Shown: positions 8,687 to 16,822 of the stretch, piece after piece
Position numbering within the stretch: the stretch's first letter is position 1
Layout of the letters: every line of letters begins with the position of its first letter
From: Halomonas icarae
Lineage (GTDB): Bacteria > Pseudomonadota > Gammaproteobacteria > Pseudomonadales > Halomonadaceae
DNA length: 64,000 nucleotides
Direction of reading: 5' to 3'
NCBI RefSeq assembly: GCF_009901955.1
Contig: NZ_WUTS01000001.1
Span: 2,559,745 to 2,623,744, forward strand
Notes under the pieces: generated by a model
Database searches by the model: none
Told to the model about the DNA's origin: nothing
Seen by the model: only the letters and a program-made list of their open reading frames with translations
Translations under genes and position numbers: made by a program

Positions 8687-9832
8687 TCACAGGCAGCGCC
8701 TGAACAGTGCCTCGAGATTGTCTTGGGTCAGCGTGATGGGGTTACCTCCGCAGCTGGGATCTTGCAGGGCCATGGCGACCAACTCGTCGATGCGATCCTC
8801 GGTAACTCCTATCTCGGAGAGGGTGCGGGGAATGCCCAGCTGGTCGTTGAGTGTCTGTACAAAGGTACGGAAGCCATCGAAACCGCCCTCGATGCCCAGA
8901 TAGGCAGCGGCCATGTCGAAGCGCTCGCGGATCGCCTCGGCGTTGAGATCGAGTACTGCCGGCATGCAGATGGCATTGGTGGTGCCATGATGGCTGTTGA
9001 ACAGGGCCCCGATGGGATGACTCATCGCATGGATGGCCCCCAGGCCTTTCTGAAAGGCGGTGGAGCCCATCATCGCCGCACTCATCATCTGACCGCGGGC
9101 CTCGATATCGCCGCCATCGGCATAGGCTCGCGGCAGATATTCCTTGACCAGACGCATGCCCTCAAGGGCGATACCCTGACTCATGGGATGGTAGTGGGGA
9201 CTCGAGAACGCCTCGACACAGTGGGCAAAGGCGTCCAGGCCGGTACCGGCAGTGATCGGCTTCGGCATGCCGACGGTGAGTTCGGGGTCGCAGATCACCA
9301 CCGAGGGCAGCACCTTGGGGTGGAAGATGATCTTCTTTTCGTGACTTCGGGAGTTGGTGATCACGCTGGCTCGACCTACCTCGGAGCCAGTTCCGGCAGT
9401 GGTAGGCACTGCGACGATGGGGGCGATCGCCTCGGCGTCGGCACGGGTCCACCAGTCAGCGATGTCTTCGAAGTCCCACACTGGACGCGTTTGACCGGCC
9501 ATGAAGGCCACCATCTTGCCAAGATCGAGTCCCGAGCCTCCTCCGAAGGCAATCACACCGTCGTGCTTGCCTACCCGGTACGCCTCCACTCCGGCCGCCA
9601 GGTTGATGTCGTTGGGGTTGGGGTCGACCTCGGCGAAGAGCGCACGACCGAGGCCGGCCGCCTCGAGGATATCCAGCGTGGCTTGGGTGATGGGCAGGGT
9701 GGCCAATCCCTTGTCGGTCACCAGCAGAGGGCGGCGGATGCCGGCCTGGGCGCAGGCCTCGGGTAGCTCGCTAATTCGCCCCGCGCCAAAGCGGATGGCG
9801 GTGGGATAGGACCAGTTTCCCGTCAGTGTCAT
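8687..9832 (-). CDS. Iron-containing alcohol dehydrogenase (last gene of catabolic operon)
   Basis: 381-residue group III NAD(P)-dependent alcohol dehydrogenase. The nucleotide loop is GGGSGLDLGK (97-106). The metal ligands line up with FucO as Asp200, His204, His268 and His282. The ATG at 9832 follows GAGGAG at a normal distance; a longer reading adds 57 unsupported residues. It follows the aldehyde dehydrogenase gene by 62 bp, so the pair could oxidise an alcohol to an acid in two steps. The substrate is unknown. Confidence 0.88.
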   Translation of the reverse strand: MTLTGNWSYPTAIRFGAGRISELPEACAQAGIRRPLLVTDKGLATLPITQATLDILEAAGLGRALFAEVDPNPNDINLAAGVEAYRVGKHDGVIAFGGGSGLDLGKMVAFMAGQTRPVWDFEDIADWWTRADAEAIAPIVAVPTTAGTGSEVGRASVITNSRSHEKKIIFHPKVLPSVVICDPELTVGMPKPITAGTGLDAFAHCVEAFSSPHYHPMSQGIALEGMRLVKEYLPRAYADGGDIEARGQMMSAAMMGSTAFQKGLGAIHAMSHPIGALFNSHHGTTNAICMPAVLDLNAEAIRERFDMAAAYLGIEGGFDGFRTFVQTLNDQLGIPRTLSEIGVTEDRIDELVAMALQDPSCGGNPITLTQDNLEALFRRCL

Positions 9833-9894
9833 GGTGTCTTCTCCTCGGATGTTAACAGTACCCCGTTCGGGGCGCGTTTGATGCCTGGTATCGG

Positions 9895-11277
9895 TTAGTC
9901 CGATGGAGCCTTGAGGTAGTAGGACTTGGGGCGGGTCAGATTGTGGTAGCCAATGACCGACAGCGAGCCGCCGCGGCCGGTATCCTTGCAACCGGTCCAG
10001 CACAGTGCAGGATCGAGATAATCGGCGCGGTTCATGAACACGGTACCGGTCTGGAGCCTATCGCCGATATGTTCGGCGCGAGCAAGGTCGGCGGTCCAAA
10101 GGCTGGCGGTCAGGCCAAAGGGGCTGTCATTCATCAGCCGAATTGCTTCGGCATCATCGGCAACGGGCATGATGCCCACCACCGGGCCGAAGCTCTCGTC
10201 GCGCATCACTCGCATGCCATGGTTCACCCCGGTCAGGATCTGCGGTGTCAGATAGGCACCGCCATCGTCCTGGGGTTTTGTGGTGATATGTGCCGTGGCG
10301 CCGGCGGCGACCGCCTCGTCGATCTGAGCACGTACTTCGGCGGCGAAGCGCACATGGGCCATGGGGCCGATATCAGTGGTCTCTTCCAACGGGTTGCCGA
10401 GCCGGTAGTCCTCGACGAGTGCCACGGCTTTCTCGACAAAGGCGTCGAAGAGACTTTCGTGCACGTAGATGCGCTCGATGCCGCAGCAGCATTGGCCGGA
10501 ATTGAACATCGCGGCGTCGATCAGGGTGGCAACGGCGGCATCGAGATCGGCGTCCTCCATCACATAGCCTGGATCCTTGCCGCCCAGCTCCAGGGCCATG
10601 CCGGTGAAGGTGCCCGCGGCTGCTTGTTCCAGGGTGCGGCCGGCGTTCACCGAGCCGGTGAAGTTCACGAACTCGAAGGCACGTTCGGCAATCAGCGTCG
10701 AAGTGGTGGCGTGATCGAGGAAGACGTTCTGGAACACCGCTTCGGGGACCCCCGCTGCGTGGAACGCCTGAGCCATGCGCTCGCCGACCAGCAGGGTCTG
10801 AGTGGCATGCTTGAGAAGCACGCTGTTGCCGGCGATCAGCGCCGGGGCCACGCTGTTGATGGCGGTCATATAGGGATAGTTCCAGGGCGCGACCACCAGC
10901 ACCACGCCGTGAGGAACACGCTTGATGTAGCGCTTGAGGCCGGCGTCGTCGCTAATCATGATATCGGCCAGTGCCTGCTGGGCGATCTTGGCCATGTGTC
11001 GGCCACGCTCCTCGAAGCCGCCGAACTCGCCTCCGTAGCGCACCGGCCGCCCCATCATATGGGCCAGCTCGGGAACGATAACGTCGTTCATCTCACCCAC
11101 CGCGGCGATGCCGGCCAGGACGCGGTCGATACGCTCCTGCAGCGGGCGGGCGGCCCACTCGAGCTGGGCTTTGCGCGCCTGTTGTGCCACCTGACGCGCG
11201 GCGTCGGGTGACAGCGTCAGGCGTTCGGCAAAGACCGTGCCGTCGATCGGTGAGATGCATTGCAGTGTCTGGCCCAT
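9895..11277 (-). CDS. NAD(P)-dependent aldehyde dehydrogenase
   Basis: 460 residues. Cofactor motif APWNYPY near 130-136, FTGSVNAGR near 206-214, catalytic Glu230 in LELGGKDPGYV and catalytic Cys264 in FNSGQCCCG, which contains three cysteines in a row. The ATG at 11277 has GGAGAGG just upstream and is chosen over an ATG 33 bp earlier. It lies between a glutamine-synthetase-like ligase and an alcohol dehydrogenase. That order recalls gamma-glutamyl amine pathways, where the aldehyde carried on a gamma-glutamyl group is oxidised. Confidence 0.9.
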   Translation of the reverse strand: MGQTLQCISPIDGTVFAERLTLSPDAARQVAQQARKAQLEWAARPLQERIDRVLAGIAAVGEMNDVIVPELAHMMGRPVRYGGEFGGFEERGRHMAKIAQQALADIMISDDAGLKRYIKRVPHGVVLVVAPWNYPYMTAINSVAPALIAGNSVLLKHATQTLLVGERMAQAFHAAGVPEAVFQNVFLDHATTSTLIAERAFEFVNFTGSVNAGRTLEQAAAGTFTGMALELGGKDPGYVMEDADLDAAVATLIDAAMFNSGQCCCGIERIYVHESLFDAFVEKAVALVEDYRLGNPLEETTDIGPMAHVRFAAEVRAQIDEAVAAGATAHITTKPQDDGGAYLTPQILTGVNHGMRVMRDESFGPVVGIMPVADDAEAIRLMNDSPFGLTASLWTADLARAEHIGDRLQTGTVFMNRADYLDPALCWTGCKDTGRGGSLSVIGYHNLTRPKSYYLKAPSD

Positions 11278-11318
11278 TATCCTCTCCGGTAGGCTGAAAT
11301 CGTTGAACATTGCCTTGC

Positions 11319-12689
11319 TCAGGCGCGCTCGAAGCCGCGTGCCACCTCAAACTGGGTCACCACCTGGTCGAACGCTTCCAGCTCGACCTCGGCGGCACGC
11401 ACGTAGTGGTCCACCACGCTGTCGCCCAGCGCCTCGCGCAGCATCGTGGAGCCGGCGAGAGCGTCTCTGGCATCGCGCAGGTTCTGTGGAATCAAGCCAC
11501 TGTCGCCGCTGTAGGTGTCGCCCTTGGCCGGCGGCGGTAGCTCCAGCTCCTCGGTGATTCCGCGAATGCCGGCGGCCAGCTGGGCCGCCATGGCCAGGTA
11601 GGGGTTCAGGTCGGAGCCACCGATACGGTTCTCCACCCTTACCGCCTCGGTACCCGCTGCACAGAGGCGGAGGCCGGCGGTACGGTTGTCCACCGACCAC
11701 ACCGTGCGCGTCGGGGCGAAGGAGCCCTTCTGGAAGCGCTTGTAGCTGTTGACGTAGGGCGCCAGAAAGTAGGTGGTATCGGCGGCGTAGCGCAGCAGAC
11801 CGGCCAGGTAGTGCTTCATCAGTGGCGACATTCCCAGTTTGTCATCCTCATCGAAGAAGGCGGACGATCCATCTCGAAACAGCGACTGATGAATATGGCT
11901 GGAGCTGCCCGAATGGGCGTGGTGCCACTTGGGCAGAAAGGTCACCGCACGGCCCTGCTGCCAGGCGATCTCCTTGATCGCATGCTTGGCGATGGTGTGA
12001 TAGTCGGCGGTATCGAGTGCCGGCGCGTAGCGAATATTGAGCTCTTCCTGGCCGCGGCCGGCTTCCCCCTTGGTCCCTTCGATGGGGATCCCGGCGGCGT
12101 GGAGGTGATTGCGCACGGGGCGCATCACATGCTCTTCCTTGGTGGTCTGGAAGATATGGTAGTCCTCGTTGTAGCCACTGATCGGCTGCAGGTCGCGGAA
12201 GTCCCCCTGCCGGATCTCGTCGAAGCTCTGTTCGAACAGGAAGAACTCCAGCTCGGTGGCCATCATCGCGCTCAGACCCAGCTCACTCAGACGTGCCAGC
12301 TGACGCTTCAGCATCGCGCGCGGGGAGTGGGCTACGGGTTCATGGGTGTGGTGATCCAGCACGTCACACAGCACCAGCACCGTGCCCTCGAGCCAGGGTA
12401 GCGGACGCAGCGTGCTCAGGTCGGGCCGCATGATGTAGTCGCCGTACCCGGCCTGCCAGGACGTGCTGGCATAGCCATCCGGGGTTTCCATTTCCAGGTC
12501 GGTGGCCAGCAGATAGTTGCAGCAGTGGGTCTCTCGCCAGCCTCCGTCGATGAAGTGGTGCGCATGCAGCCGCTTGCCCATCAACCGGCCCTGCATGTCG
12601 ACGAAACACGCCAGCACCGTGTCTACCTCACCGTTTCTGACCTGATCCGCTAGGGCTTCCAGGGCATCCAGCGTCACTGCACTGTTCAT
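11319..12689 (-). CDS. Glutamine synthetase-family gamma-glutamyl-amine ligase (PuuA/GlnT-like)
   Basis: 456 residues with the whole GS catalytic domain: ATELEFFLFEQSF, the GEAGRGQEELN metal segment, SGSSSHIHQSL, the ATP/glutamate arginine region (FAPTRTVWSVDNRTAGLRL) and VENRIGGSDLNPYLAMAAQL. The N-terminal beta-grasp is short and starts near DTVLACFVDMQGRLMGKRL, as in the PuuA/FluG/GlnT group and unlike true GlnA. There is no adenylylation-type C-terminal loop. Inference: it joins glutamate to an amine for catabolism instead of making glutamine. The ATG at 12689 has AAGGAG 8 bp upstream; a TTG two codons earlier is less likely. Confidence 0.85.
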   Translation of the reverse strand: MNSAVTLDALEALADQVRNGEVDTVLACFVDMQGRLMGKRLHAHHFIDGGWRETHCCNYLLATDLEMETPDGYASTSWQAGYGDYIMRPDLSTLRPLPWLEGTVLVLCDVLDHHTHEPVAHSPRAMLKRQLARLSELGLSAMMATELEFFLFEQSFDEIRQGDFRDLQPISGYNEDYHIFQTTKEEHVMRPVRNHLHAAGIPIEGTKGEAGRGQEELNIRYAPALDTADYHTIAKHAIKEIAWQQGRAVTFLPKWHHAHSGSSSHIHQSLFRDGSSAFFDEDDKLGMSPLMKHYLAGLLRYAADTTYFLAPYVNSYKRFQKGSFAPTRTVWSVDNRTAGLRLCAAGTEAVRVENRIGGSDLNPYLAMAAQLAAGIRGITEELELPPPAKGDTYSGDSGLIPQNLRDARDALAGSTMLREALGDSVVDHYVRAAEVELEAFDQVVTQFEVARGFERA

Positions 12690-12717
12690 TTCCAAGGCTC
12701 CTTATGGGGTCGCCGTG

Positions 12718-12744
12718 CCGCGCCCCGAGGATGTTGGGGCGCGG
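12718..12744 (-). terminator. GC-rich hairpin between the TRAP binding-protein gene and the ligase gene
   Basis: Nine-base-pair perfect stem (CCGCGCCCC with GGGGCGCGG) and a 9-nt loop in the 93-bp gap. There is no T-tract, so it may be a partial terminator or an mRNA-stabilising hairpin that raises binding-protein expression over the enzymes. Confidence 0.5.
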
Positions 12745-12782
12745 TAAGGCTCGGGGTCCGGCGTAGCCGGGATCGTGATGTC

Positions 12783-13835
12783 TCAGGCGTCGGTGTAGCG
12801 GTAAGGTCGGCCGGCCTTGCGCATGTCGGCGTTGTACTGCTTGAAGATCTCGACCACCTTGGCCTTGGTTTCCGACTGGGCGGCGATTTCGTCCCAGAAT
12901 GCGTGGGCGGCGTTCTCCACCTGATCCCACTCGGCGTCGGGAATGGAAGTGAGTTCGAGCTTGTCACCATGTACCCGCAGCTTGGCCTCGCCGCCCCAGT
13001 ACCAGTGCTGACGGTAATAGTGGGACTGCTCGCAGCAGACCTCGAACAGCAGTCGAAGATCCTCGGGCAGCGCGTTCCAGCGCTCCATGTTGACGAAGAA
13101 GTGGCCGATCCAGGCCCCCGAGATGTTGTTGGTCAGGAAGTAATTGGTGACGTCGGCCCAGCCGACCGTATAGTCCTCGGTGATACCCGACCAGGCGATG
13201 CCGTCCAGCTCCCCGGTCTGTACCGCCACCTCGATATCCTCCCAGGGCAGGGTCACCGGCACCACGCCGAACTGTGACAGGAAGCGCCCGGCGGTGGGGA
13301 AGGTGAAGATACGCTTGCCCTCGAGGTCCTTGAGGCTGCGAATCGGATCCTTGGTGACGAAATGGCAGGGATCCCAGGCGCCGGCACTGACGTGCTTGAC
13401 GCCGACCTTGGCGTACTCCTCCTCCCAGATCTCCTTGAGTCCGTACTGGTTGAACAGCACCGGTACATCCAGGCTATAGCGCGAGCCGAAGGGGAAGTAG
13501 CCGCCGAACACGGTCACCTCGGTGGGCGAAGCCATGGAGTCGTCGTCCGACTGTACCGCGTCGATGGTGCCACGCTGCAGGGCACGGAACAGCTCGCCGG
13601 TAGGCACCAGCTGATCGGCATAGAACAGCTCGATCTGCATGCGGTCCCCGGCGATGCGGTTGAACAGGTCGATGGCCGGTTTGGCGACGTGCTCAGCCAG
13701 CGCGGCGCCGGCATAGGTCTGCATGCGCCACTTGATGGTGGGTTCGTCCTGGGACTGCGCCATGACGCGGCTGGCCAGTGGCGCCATGGCGGCACCGGCG
13801 GCGGCGGTAATCAGAAACTTGCGTCTTGTTGTCAT
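12783..13835 (-). CDS. TRAP transporter periplasmic binding protein (DctP family), Tat signal
   Basis: 350 residues. The signal peptide starts MTTRRKFLITAAAGAA: a twin-arginine motif and a mildly hydrophobic core, ending near VMAQ, so export is probably by Tat in folded form. The mature part is a DctP-type ligand binder with KWRMQTYAG near its start, LKDLEGKRIFTFPTAGRFL, and LDGIAWSGITEDYTVGWADVTNYF in the second lobe. The usual arginine of the conserved RxP-type binding segment is not obvious (IFTFPTAGRF), so the ligand may not be a simple C4-dicarboxylate. It captures the substrate for the QM permease encoded just upstream in the operon. Confidence 0.9.
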   Translation of the reverse strand: MTTRRKFLITAAAGAAMAPLASRVMAQSQDEPTIKWRMQTYAGAALAEHVAKPAIDLFNRIAGDRMQIELFYADQLVPTGELFRALQRGTIDAVQSDDDSMASPTEVTVFGGYFPFGSRYSLDVPVLFNQYGLKEIWEEEYAKVGVKHVSAGAWDPCHFVTKDPIRSLKDLEGKRIFTFPTAGRFLSQFGVVPVTLPWEDIEVAVQTGELDGIAWSGITEDYTVGWADVTNYFLTNNISGAWIGHFFVNMERWNALPEDLRLLFEVCCEQSHYYRQHWYWGGEAKLRVHGDKLELTSIPDAEWDQVENAAHAFWDEIAAQSETKAKVVEIFKQYNADMRKAGRPYRYTDA

Positions 13836-13980
13836 TGTCTCGCTCTCCTGCTATCTCATAACACTGTTGATAACACTCGTCTTTTCCTTGTTTTCTACGT
13901 GATTGAGCGCTCCTCCCTGAGTGCTTCCTGATGGCGATGACCCTCGGTACTAACGCCAAATCGGATGGTCATCGATTGGT
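13836..13980. other. Gap between the TRAP M and P genes
   Basis: 145 bp without a gene. On the minus strand it holds a loose inverted repeat (GATGACC and GGTCATC, about 24 nt apart) just after the M gene and an AGGAG ribosome site before the P gene. An internal promoter is possible but no convincing pair of hexamers was found. Confidence 0.3.
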
Positions 13981-15303
13981 TTATTGACCATAGACATAGC
14001 CGGGCAGCCACAGGGCGATCTGTGGGAACAGCATCACCAGGCTCAGGGCCACCGTCATCACGAACACGAAAGGGATGATCGAACGGTAGATATCGCGAAG
14101 ACCGATCTCGGGTGGAGCCATGGCGCGCATCAGGAACAGGTTGTAGCCAAACGGCGGCGTCATGTAGGCGATCTGGGTGGTGATGGTGTAAAGCACCCCA
14201 TACCAGATCAGGTCGAAGCCCAGGGCATCGACCAGCGGCACATAGAGCGGCGCCACGATCACCAGCATGGCGGTATCGTCGAGGAAGGTTCCCATCACGA
14301 TGAAGCTGAGCTGCATCAGGATCAGGATCAGCCATGGTGATAGTCCCAGCTTCTCCGTGAAGAGGCTCTCGATCGCCTTGACCGCGCCCAGCCCATCGAA
14401 GATGGCGCCGAAGGCCAGGGCGGCGAGGATGATCCACATGAACATGCAGGAGATCGCCAGGGTCTGGCGCACCGACACCTCGAATACCCGGCGTGTCATG
14501 CGCCCCTTTAGTATGGCCGCCAGCAAGGCCGCCGTGGCACCCACCGCGGAGCTCTCGACCAGCGAGGTCCAGCCCTTGACGAAGGGCACCATCATCACCG
14601 CGAAGATCACCAGCGGCAGCACGCCCGCGCGCAGCAGGCGCAGCTTTTCCGCCATGGGGACATCGCGCTCCTCGGCGGGCAGTACCGGTCCCAGCTCGGG
14701 CTGCAGGCGACAGCGAAAATAGATGTAGAGGATAAACAGCGTCGCCATCATCAGCCCCGGCAGCACCCCGGCCAGCCATAGCTGGCCCACCGGCTGACGA
14801 GCGATCATCGCGTAGAGCACCAGCACCACGGAGGGGGGCACGAGAATCCCCAGGCTCGAGCCTGCCTGGATAACACCCGTGACCATGATCTTGTCGTAGC
14901 CACGCCGCAGCAGTTCGGGCAGGGCGATAGTGGCGCCGATGGCCATGCCCGCCACCGAAAGCCCGTTCATGGCCGAGATCAGCACCATCAGGCCGATGGT
15001 TCCGATGGCCAGCCCTCCTCTGACTGGCCCCATCCAGACATGAAACATCCGGTACAGGTCGTCGGCGATGCGGCTCTCGGAGAGCACATAGCCCATGAAG
15101 ACGAACATCGGCAGGGTCAGCAGCGGATACCACTTCATCAGCTTCATGGCGGAGGAGAAGGGAATATCCACTCCCCCGGTGCCCCAGAGGAGTACACCGG
15201 CCAGGGCGCCGACGAAACCGATGGCACCGAATACCCGCTGTCCGGTCATCAGCATCAGCATCATCGAGCTGAACATGACAATGGCGATCATCTCGTACGA
15301 CAT
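13981..15303 (-). CDS. TRAP transporter large permease (DctM)
   Basis: 440 residues, about 12 membrane helices. DctM signatures are present: GVLLWGTGGVDI near the start, FVFMGYVLSESRIADDLYR, SAMNGLSVAGMAIGA, IQAGSSLGILVPPSVVLVLYA, LDDTAMLVIVAPLYVPL and IAYMTPPFGYNLFLMRA. The ATG at 15303 overlaps the DctQ stop by one base. A much longer open reading frame continues upstream, but it is only the other frame of DctQ. It forms the sodium-coupled translocation channel. Confidence 0.93.
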   Translation of the reverse strand: MSYEMIAIVMFSSMMLMLMTGQRVFGAIGFVGALAGVLLWGTGGVDIPFSSAMKLMKWYPLLTLPMFVFMGYVLSESRIADDLYRMFHVWMGPVRGGLAIGTIGLMVLISAMNGLSVAGMAIGATIALPELLRRGYDKIMVTGVIQAGSSLGILVPPSVVLVLYAMIARQPVGQLWLAGVLPGLMMATLFILYIYFRCRLQPELGPVLPAEERDVPMAEKLRLLRAGVLPLVIFAVMMVPFVKGWTSLVESSAVGATAALLAAILKGRMTRRVFEVSVRQTLAISCMFMWIILAALAFGAIFDGLGAVKAIESLFTEKLGLSPWLILILMQLSFIVMGTFLDDTAMLVIVAPLYVPLVDALGFDLIWYGVLYTITTQIAYMTPPFGYNLFLMRAMAPPEIGLRDIYRSIIPFVFVMTVALSLVMLFPQIALWLPGYVYGQ

Positions 15304-15899
15304 CAGATATCCACTCCGCGAAGCCGGCCGATATCCCGGAAAAGTTCGGCAAGGGATTGAAGAATCATCAGAAAAATACCGATGCATAACAGGGTCTTGA
15401 TCGGCCAGAGCCACGGCCGCCAGGCGGTGGGGCTGCGCTCCAGGAAGCCGACCATGTCTCCCGCTGCCGAGGGCCCCTGGGTCAGGAAGGTCCATCCCAG
15501 GTTGAACAGGAAGGCGAAGGGTTCGCTGCCGAAGTAACCCAGCGAGTAGGCCGTCGATACCAGTCCGCCGTACAGCAACACTCCCAGGTAGAAGAGCAGG
15601 AAGAACACCGTGAAGGCATCGACCCAGGCTTTGGTTCGGAGGCTCCAGTCGCCATAAAACAGATCCATGCGCACATTCGACCCGAGCTGGATCGAGTAGG
15701 GGCCGCCCAACACGAAGTACGCCACCATGACGAACTGGGCGGTCTCGAGCGTCCACATCGAGGGGGTCAGAAACACCTTGGAGGTCGACGACCACAGCAG
15801 CACGCCGATCAGCACGAAGATCAGGTACATGGCGCTCCGACCGATGGCACGGTTGAGGGCATCGATGGTGCGGATATAGCTGCGGATCAGGCTAGGCAT
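15303..15899 (-). CDS. TRAP transporter small permease (DctQ)
   Basis: 198 residues with four predicted membrane helices and the DctQ pattern FVMVAYFVLGGPYSIQLGSNVRMDLFY, the sequence around the conserved RxD of the family. It is translationally coupled to DctM and overlaps the end of the amidohydrolase gene by 8 bp. Confidence 0.9.
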   Translation of the reverse strand: MPSLIRSYIRTIDALNRAIGRSAMYLIFVLIGVLLWSSTSKVFLTPSMWTLETAQFVMVAYFVLGGPYSIQLGSNVRMDLFYGDWSLRTKAWVDAFTVFFLLFYLGVLLYGGLVSTAYSLGYFGSEPFAFLFNLGWTFLTQGPSAAGDMVGFLERSPTAWRPWLWPIKTLLCIGIFLMILQSLAELFRDIGRLRGVDI

Positions 15900-16713
15900 G
15901 GTGGGATCCTTTCGGACCGGGGCGGGTCAACCCCAGCTCTGCCAGAGCCGGTTCAATCAACTGCAGCAGCTCGCCGGCCATTATCTGGATGGCGTCGGGG
16001 GTAGACAGCAGGTCGTTGCGGATCTCGAGCATCACGTTGGGTAGCCCATGGCCGATGCCATGCAACTTCAGCGAGTGGGTCACGCCGTCTTCGGGCCCGT
16101 AGGGTGCGTTTCTCTCTATCTTGCGGTGCGCCAGGTGTGATGCCTGGGTCAGCATGGCATCGGCCAGACGGCTGTCCGCGTCGTGGAGTACGCCGATCTC
16201 CACCGCCCTTGGCCGGCCGTGATAGTCGGGGGTGAAACTGTGCACGGTGACCAGCGCGGTGGGGTGTTGCCGCTCGGTGCGAGCCTCGATGACCTGGGTC
16301 ACGCTGCGACAGAAGGGACGGTAGACGGACTCGATACGGGCTTGGCGCTGGTCCGGCGTCAACTGATGATTGCCCGGGACCTCGATGATCTCGGAGCGTT
16401 CGGGCATGGCGCTGGCTGCCTCAGGGGGGCGATTGCAGTCATACACCAGCCGCGAAACACGGCTGGCCACCAGGGGCGCATCTAGCGCCTGCGAGAGCCG
16501 CAGGGCCAGCTCACGAGCCCCTGGGTCCCATGCCGCATGGCTGTAGCGGTGTCGGGGGTCCAGACCCAGCTCGTGATAGGACGAGGGGATATGATGCGAT
16601 GCGTGTTCGCACAAAAGCACCACCGGCCCCATGCCGGCAGGGTTGTGCAGCTCTACACTCGGGGATGCCTCAGTTGTTGACATTGTTGTTATTGGCATTG
16701 TTGTTATTGACAT
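15892..16713 (-). CDS. N-formylglutamate amidohydrolase-family protein (first gene of operon)
   Basis: 273 residues of the FGase/HutG fold. CEHASHHIPSSY near 35-46 and HSFTPDYHGRPRAVEIGV near 156-173 are the family's metal and substrate segments. Known members cleave N-formylglutamate; in this setting it might release glutamate from another N-substituted or gamma-glutamyl compound, which is inference. The ATG at 16713 has GGAGG upstream. The first 14 codons are made of a 15-bp tandem repeat giving MSITT-MPITT-MSTT, dispensable-looking sequence before the domain starts near residue 30. Confidence 0.82.
   Translation of the reverse strand: MSITTMPITTMSTTEASPSVELHNPAGMGPVVLLCEHASHHIPSSYHELGLDPRHRYSHAAWDPGARELALRLSQALDAPLVASRVSRLVYDCNRPPEAASAMPERSEIIEVPGNHQLTPDQRQARIESVYRPFCRSVTQVIEARTERQHPTALVTVHSFTPDYHGRPRAVEIGVLHDADSRLADAMLTQASHLAHRKIERNAPYGPEDGVTHSLKLHGIGHGLPNVMLEIRNDLLSTPDAIQIMAGELLQLIEPALAELGLTRPGPKGSHHA
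16672..16713 (-). repeat. 15-bp tandem repeat at the amidohydrolase N-terminus
   Basis: Two full copies and one partial copy of an ATG-T/C-CA-ATAACAACA unit. Each unit begins with an in-frame ATG, so three alternative start codons are stacked at 15-bp intervals. Confidence 0.7.
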
Positions 16714-16738
16714 CGTGTTTCCTCCACGTTCTTGTAAA

Positions 16739-16768
16739 GATATAGACGGGAGTTAATATGAATGTCAA
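16739..16768 (-). promoter_or_regulatory. Sigma-70 promoter of the catabolic operon, with possible RpiR operator
   Basis: On the minus strand, -35 TTGACA (16768-16763), an 18-bp spacer and -10 TATATC (16744-16739). Transcription would start about 20 bp before the amidohydrolase ATG. An inverted repeat TGAAT-N10-ATTCA (16759-16778) spans the -35 element and is a candidate site for the divergently encoded RpiR-type regulator. Confidence 0.65.
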
Positions 16769-16822
16769 GATTTATTCAGACGCGCCTCTTGCCCCCTATG
16801 GCGCACCATAGACAGGTGATGC

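Noticed and set aside
8651-9766. 371-codon plus-strand open frame
   Set aside because: Fully antisense to the Fe-ADH gene, which has complete motifs. Its composition is the usual shadow of a GC-rich gene.
9943-11211. 422-codon plus-strand open frame
   Set aside because: Antisense to the aldehyde dehydrogenase gene; no recognisable domain.
11319-12689. True glutamine synthetase GlnA
   Set aside because: The short N-terminus and operon partners fit PuuA/GlnT-type ligases, and there is no glnL/glnG (ntrBC) context.
13981-15795. 604-codon reading of the TRAP large permease
   Set aside because: The first 164 codons are the out-of-frame DctQ gene; the real start is the ATG coupled to the DctQ stop at 15303.
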